A stretch of DNA of 13,884 nucleotides from contig JBJKQF010000222.1 of NCBI GenBank assembly GCA_046705545.1, positions 1 through 13,884 of the forward strand. The letters run 5' to 3'. The notes beneath the pieces were generated by a model. That model searched no databases. It was not told where the DNA came from and was given only the letters and a program-made list of their open reading frames with translations. The stretch is from JAMCXS01 sp046705545. Lineage in GTDB: Bacteria > Acidobacteriota > Terriglobia > UBA7540. Shown one piece after another: positions 13,206 through 13,884 of the stretch (its first letter is position 1; each line of letters starts with the position of its first letter). The position numbers were made by a program, and so were the translations under genes.

Positions 13206-13246
13206 TCTGCTGGGGAAGGTTCCACGCAGGATCGCGGGGAGGTTTG

Positions 13247-13253
13247 AAGGAGG
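13247..13253 (+). promoter_or_regulatory. Strong ribosome binding site of the LarA-family gene
   Basis: AAGGAGG lies 6 bases before GTG 13260 and supports that codon as the start of the partial gene at the right edge. Confidence 0.75.
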
Positions 13254-13259
13254 CGTACT

Positions 13260-13884
13260 GTGGCGATTGGCAAGGGATTTACCGACCGTTATCTGACCGA
13301 GGATGAAGTCTGCCGCATCGTGCAGGAGGGTTTGGGCTCGCTTGCGCTGGATGGAAAACGCGTGCTGATCATCATTCCTGACGGCACTCGCACCATGCCT
13401 GCCCCGCTGATGTTTAGCCTGTTTGAAAAGCAGCTTGCTCCGCGAGCCGCCGCCCTGGACTACTTGATTGCTTTAGGAACGCACCAATTGATGAGCGACG
13501 AGCAACTCACCCAGCTGATCGGGCGTCCGGTGGAGGAGGGTAGGGCCGGGAAGAGCCGCATCTTGAACCACCATTGGGAAGACCCGGCAACCTTTGCCGA
13601 CATCGGAGTGATTCCGGCCGCCGAGGTTGCGGAGATGACTGGCGGGCTCATGAAGGTGGATATTCCCGTCCGCATCAACAAGCTGATCTTTGACTACGAT
13701 CAGGTCATCATTTGCGGGCCGGTCTTTCCGCACGAGATTGTGGGGTTTTCCGGGGGGAGCAAGTATCTCTTCCCCGGCATCAGTGGAGGAGAAATTATTG
13801 ACAAGACGCACTGGGCGGGCGCTCTGATCACCAACATGAAAACCATCGGGACAGGATACACGCCCATCCGCGCCATGATCGACC
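13260..13884 (+). CDS. larA: LarA-family nickel-dependent racemase/epimerase, 5' part (runs off the right edge)
   Basis: The open frame from GTG 13260 encodes 208 residues with no stop before the window ends; full-length relatives are about 400-430 residues. Key LarA features are visible: D41 and R44 in DGTRTMP, H75 in GTHQ, H104/H105 in NHHW and H158 in FPHEIVGFSGGSK with K168. H184 follows in the KTHW segment. The spacing H158-K168-H184 equals that of the lactate racemase residues H174, K184 and H200, which bind or act with the nickel-pincer nucleotide. Family members racemise lactate or epimerise malate, gluconate and other 2-hydroxy acids, so lactate is not assured and the symbol is family-level. 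Maturation genes larB, larC and larE are not in the window. The SDR gene is divergent 172 bases upstream. Confidence 0.88.
   Translation, partial: MAIGKGFTDRYLTEDEVCRIVQEGLGSLALDGKRVLIIIPDGTRTMPAPLMFSLFEKQLAPRAAALDYLIALGTHQLMSDEQLTQLIGRPVEEGRAGKSRILNHHWEDPATFADIGVIPAAEVAEMTGGLMKVDIPVRINKLIFDYDQVIICGPVFPHEIVGFSGGSKYLFPGISGGEIIDKTHWAGALITNMKTIGTGYTPIRAMID

Noticed and set aside
1..13884. CRISPR arrays, insertion sequences, tRNA or rRNA genes
   Set aside because: No regularly spaced repeats, no transposase-like frame with terminal repeats, and no cloverleaf or rRNA-like sequence were seen on either strand.

Overview
The window is about 13.9 kb of moderately GC-rich bacterial chromosome with compact genes, most of them preceded by a clear purine-rich Shine-Dalgarno site. 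An Acidobacteriota source (or a close relative, possibly a metagenome-assembled genome) is the best guess. This rests on two features recalled from that phylum: the XRE regulator with its characteristic helix-turn-helix core and conserved C-terminal tail, and the Thr-type sulfatase-fold lipoprotein ending in a 'LKSLGYV' motif. This is inference, because no marker RNA gene is present. No mobile element, CRISPR array, tRNA or rRNA was found.

Layout. The left edge (1-359) holds a strong intrinsic terminator for an upstream transcript and a possible 55-residue membrane ORF on the minus strand. Next come a membrane-anchored PEBP/Raf-kinase-inhibitor-like protein (360-1004) and an unrecognised small protein (1234-1566). 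The latter converges on a REC-HD-GYP response regulator (1593-2723, minus). After a gene-free stretch comes a stand-alone aspartate carbamoyltransferase gene, pyrB (3100-4020). It is followed by the XRE regulator (4158-4553) and a gene-free stretch with an inverted repeat and a TATAAT box.

The centre (4849-8231) is a probable same-direction cluster. It holds an FtsX/MacB-type ABC permease, its ATPase starting inside the permease stop region, and a sulfatase/phosphatase-fold lipoprotein whose nucleophile position is Thr rather than Cys or Ser. A small protein of unknown function (8290-8586, minus) is then divergent from thiD (8666-9460).

The right part begins with a 547-residue three-module membrane protein: a VKOR-type disulfide-generating domain, a DsbA-type thioredoxin domain and a rhodanese domain that has lost its usual cysteine (9567-11210). 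A structured 3' region with an intrinsic terminator follows. The last part holds a HAD phosphatase and an SDR dehydrogenase on the minus strand. Divergent from the SDR is the 5' two-thirds or less of a LarA-family nickel-pincer racemase/epimerase, which runs off the right edge.

How the genes work together. The window is mostly a set of unrelated housekeeping, signalling and envelope genes. Three local units look functional: the ABC permease/ATPase pair with the neighbouring lipoprotein; the self-contained periplasmic oxidative-folding protein; and the SDR/LarA divergent pair, perhaps with the HAD phosphatase, which could act on hydroxy acids or sugar acids. The two items most worth following up are the VKOR-DsbA-rhodanese fusion and the LarA/SDR locus.
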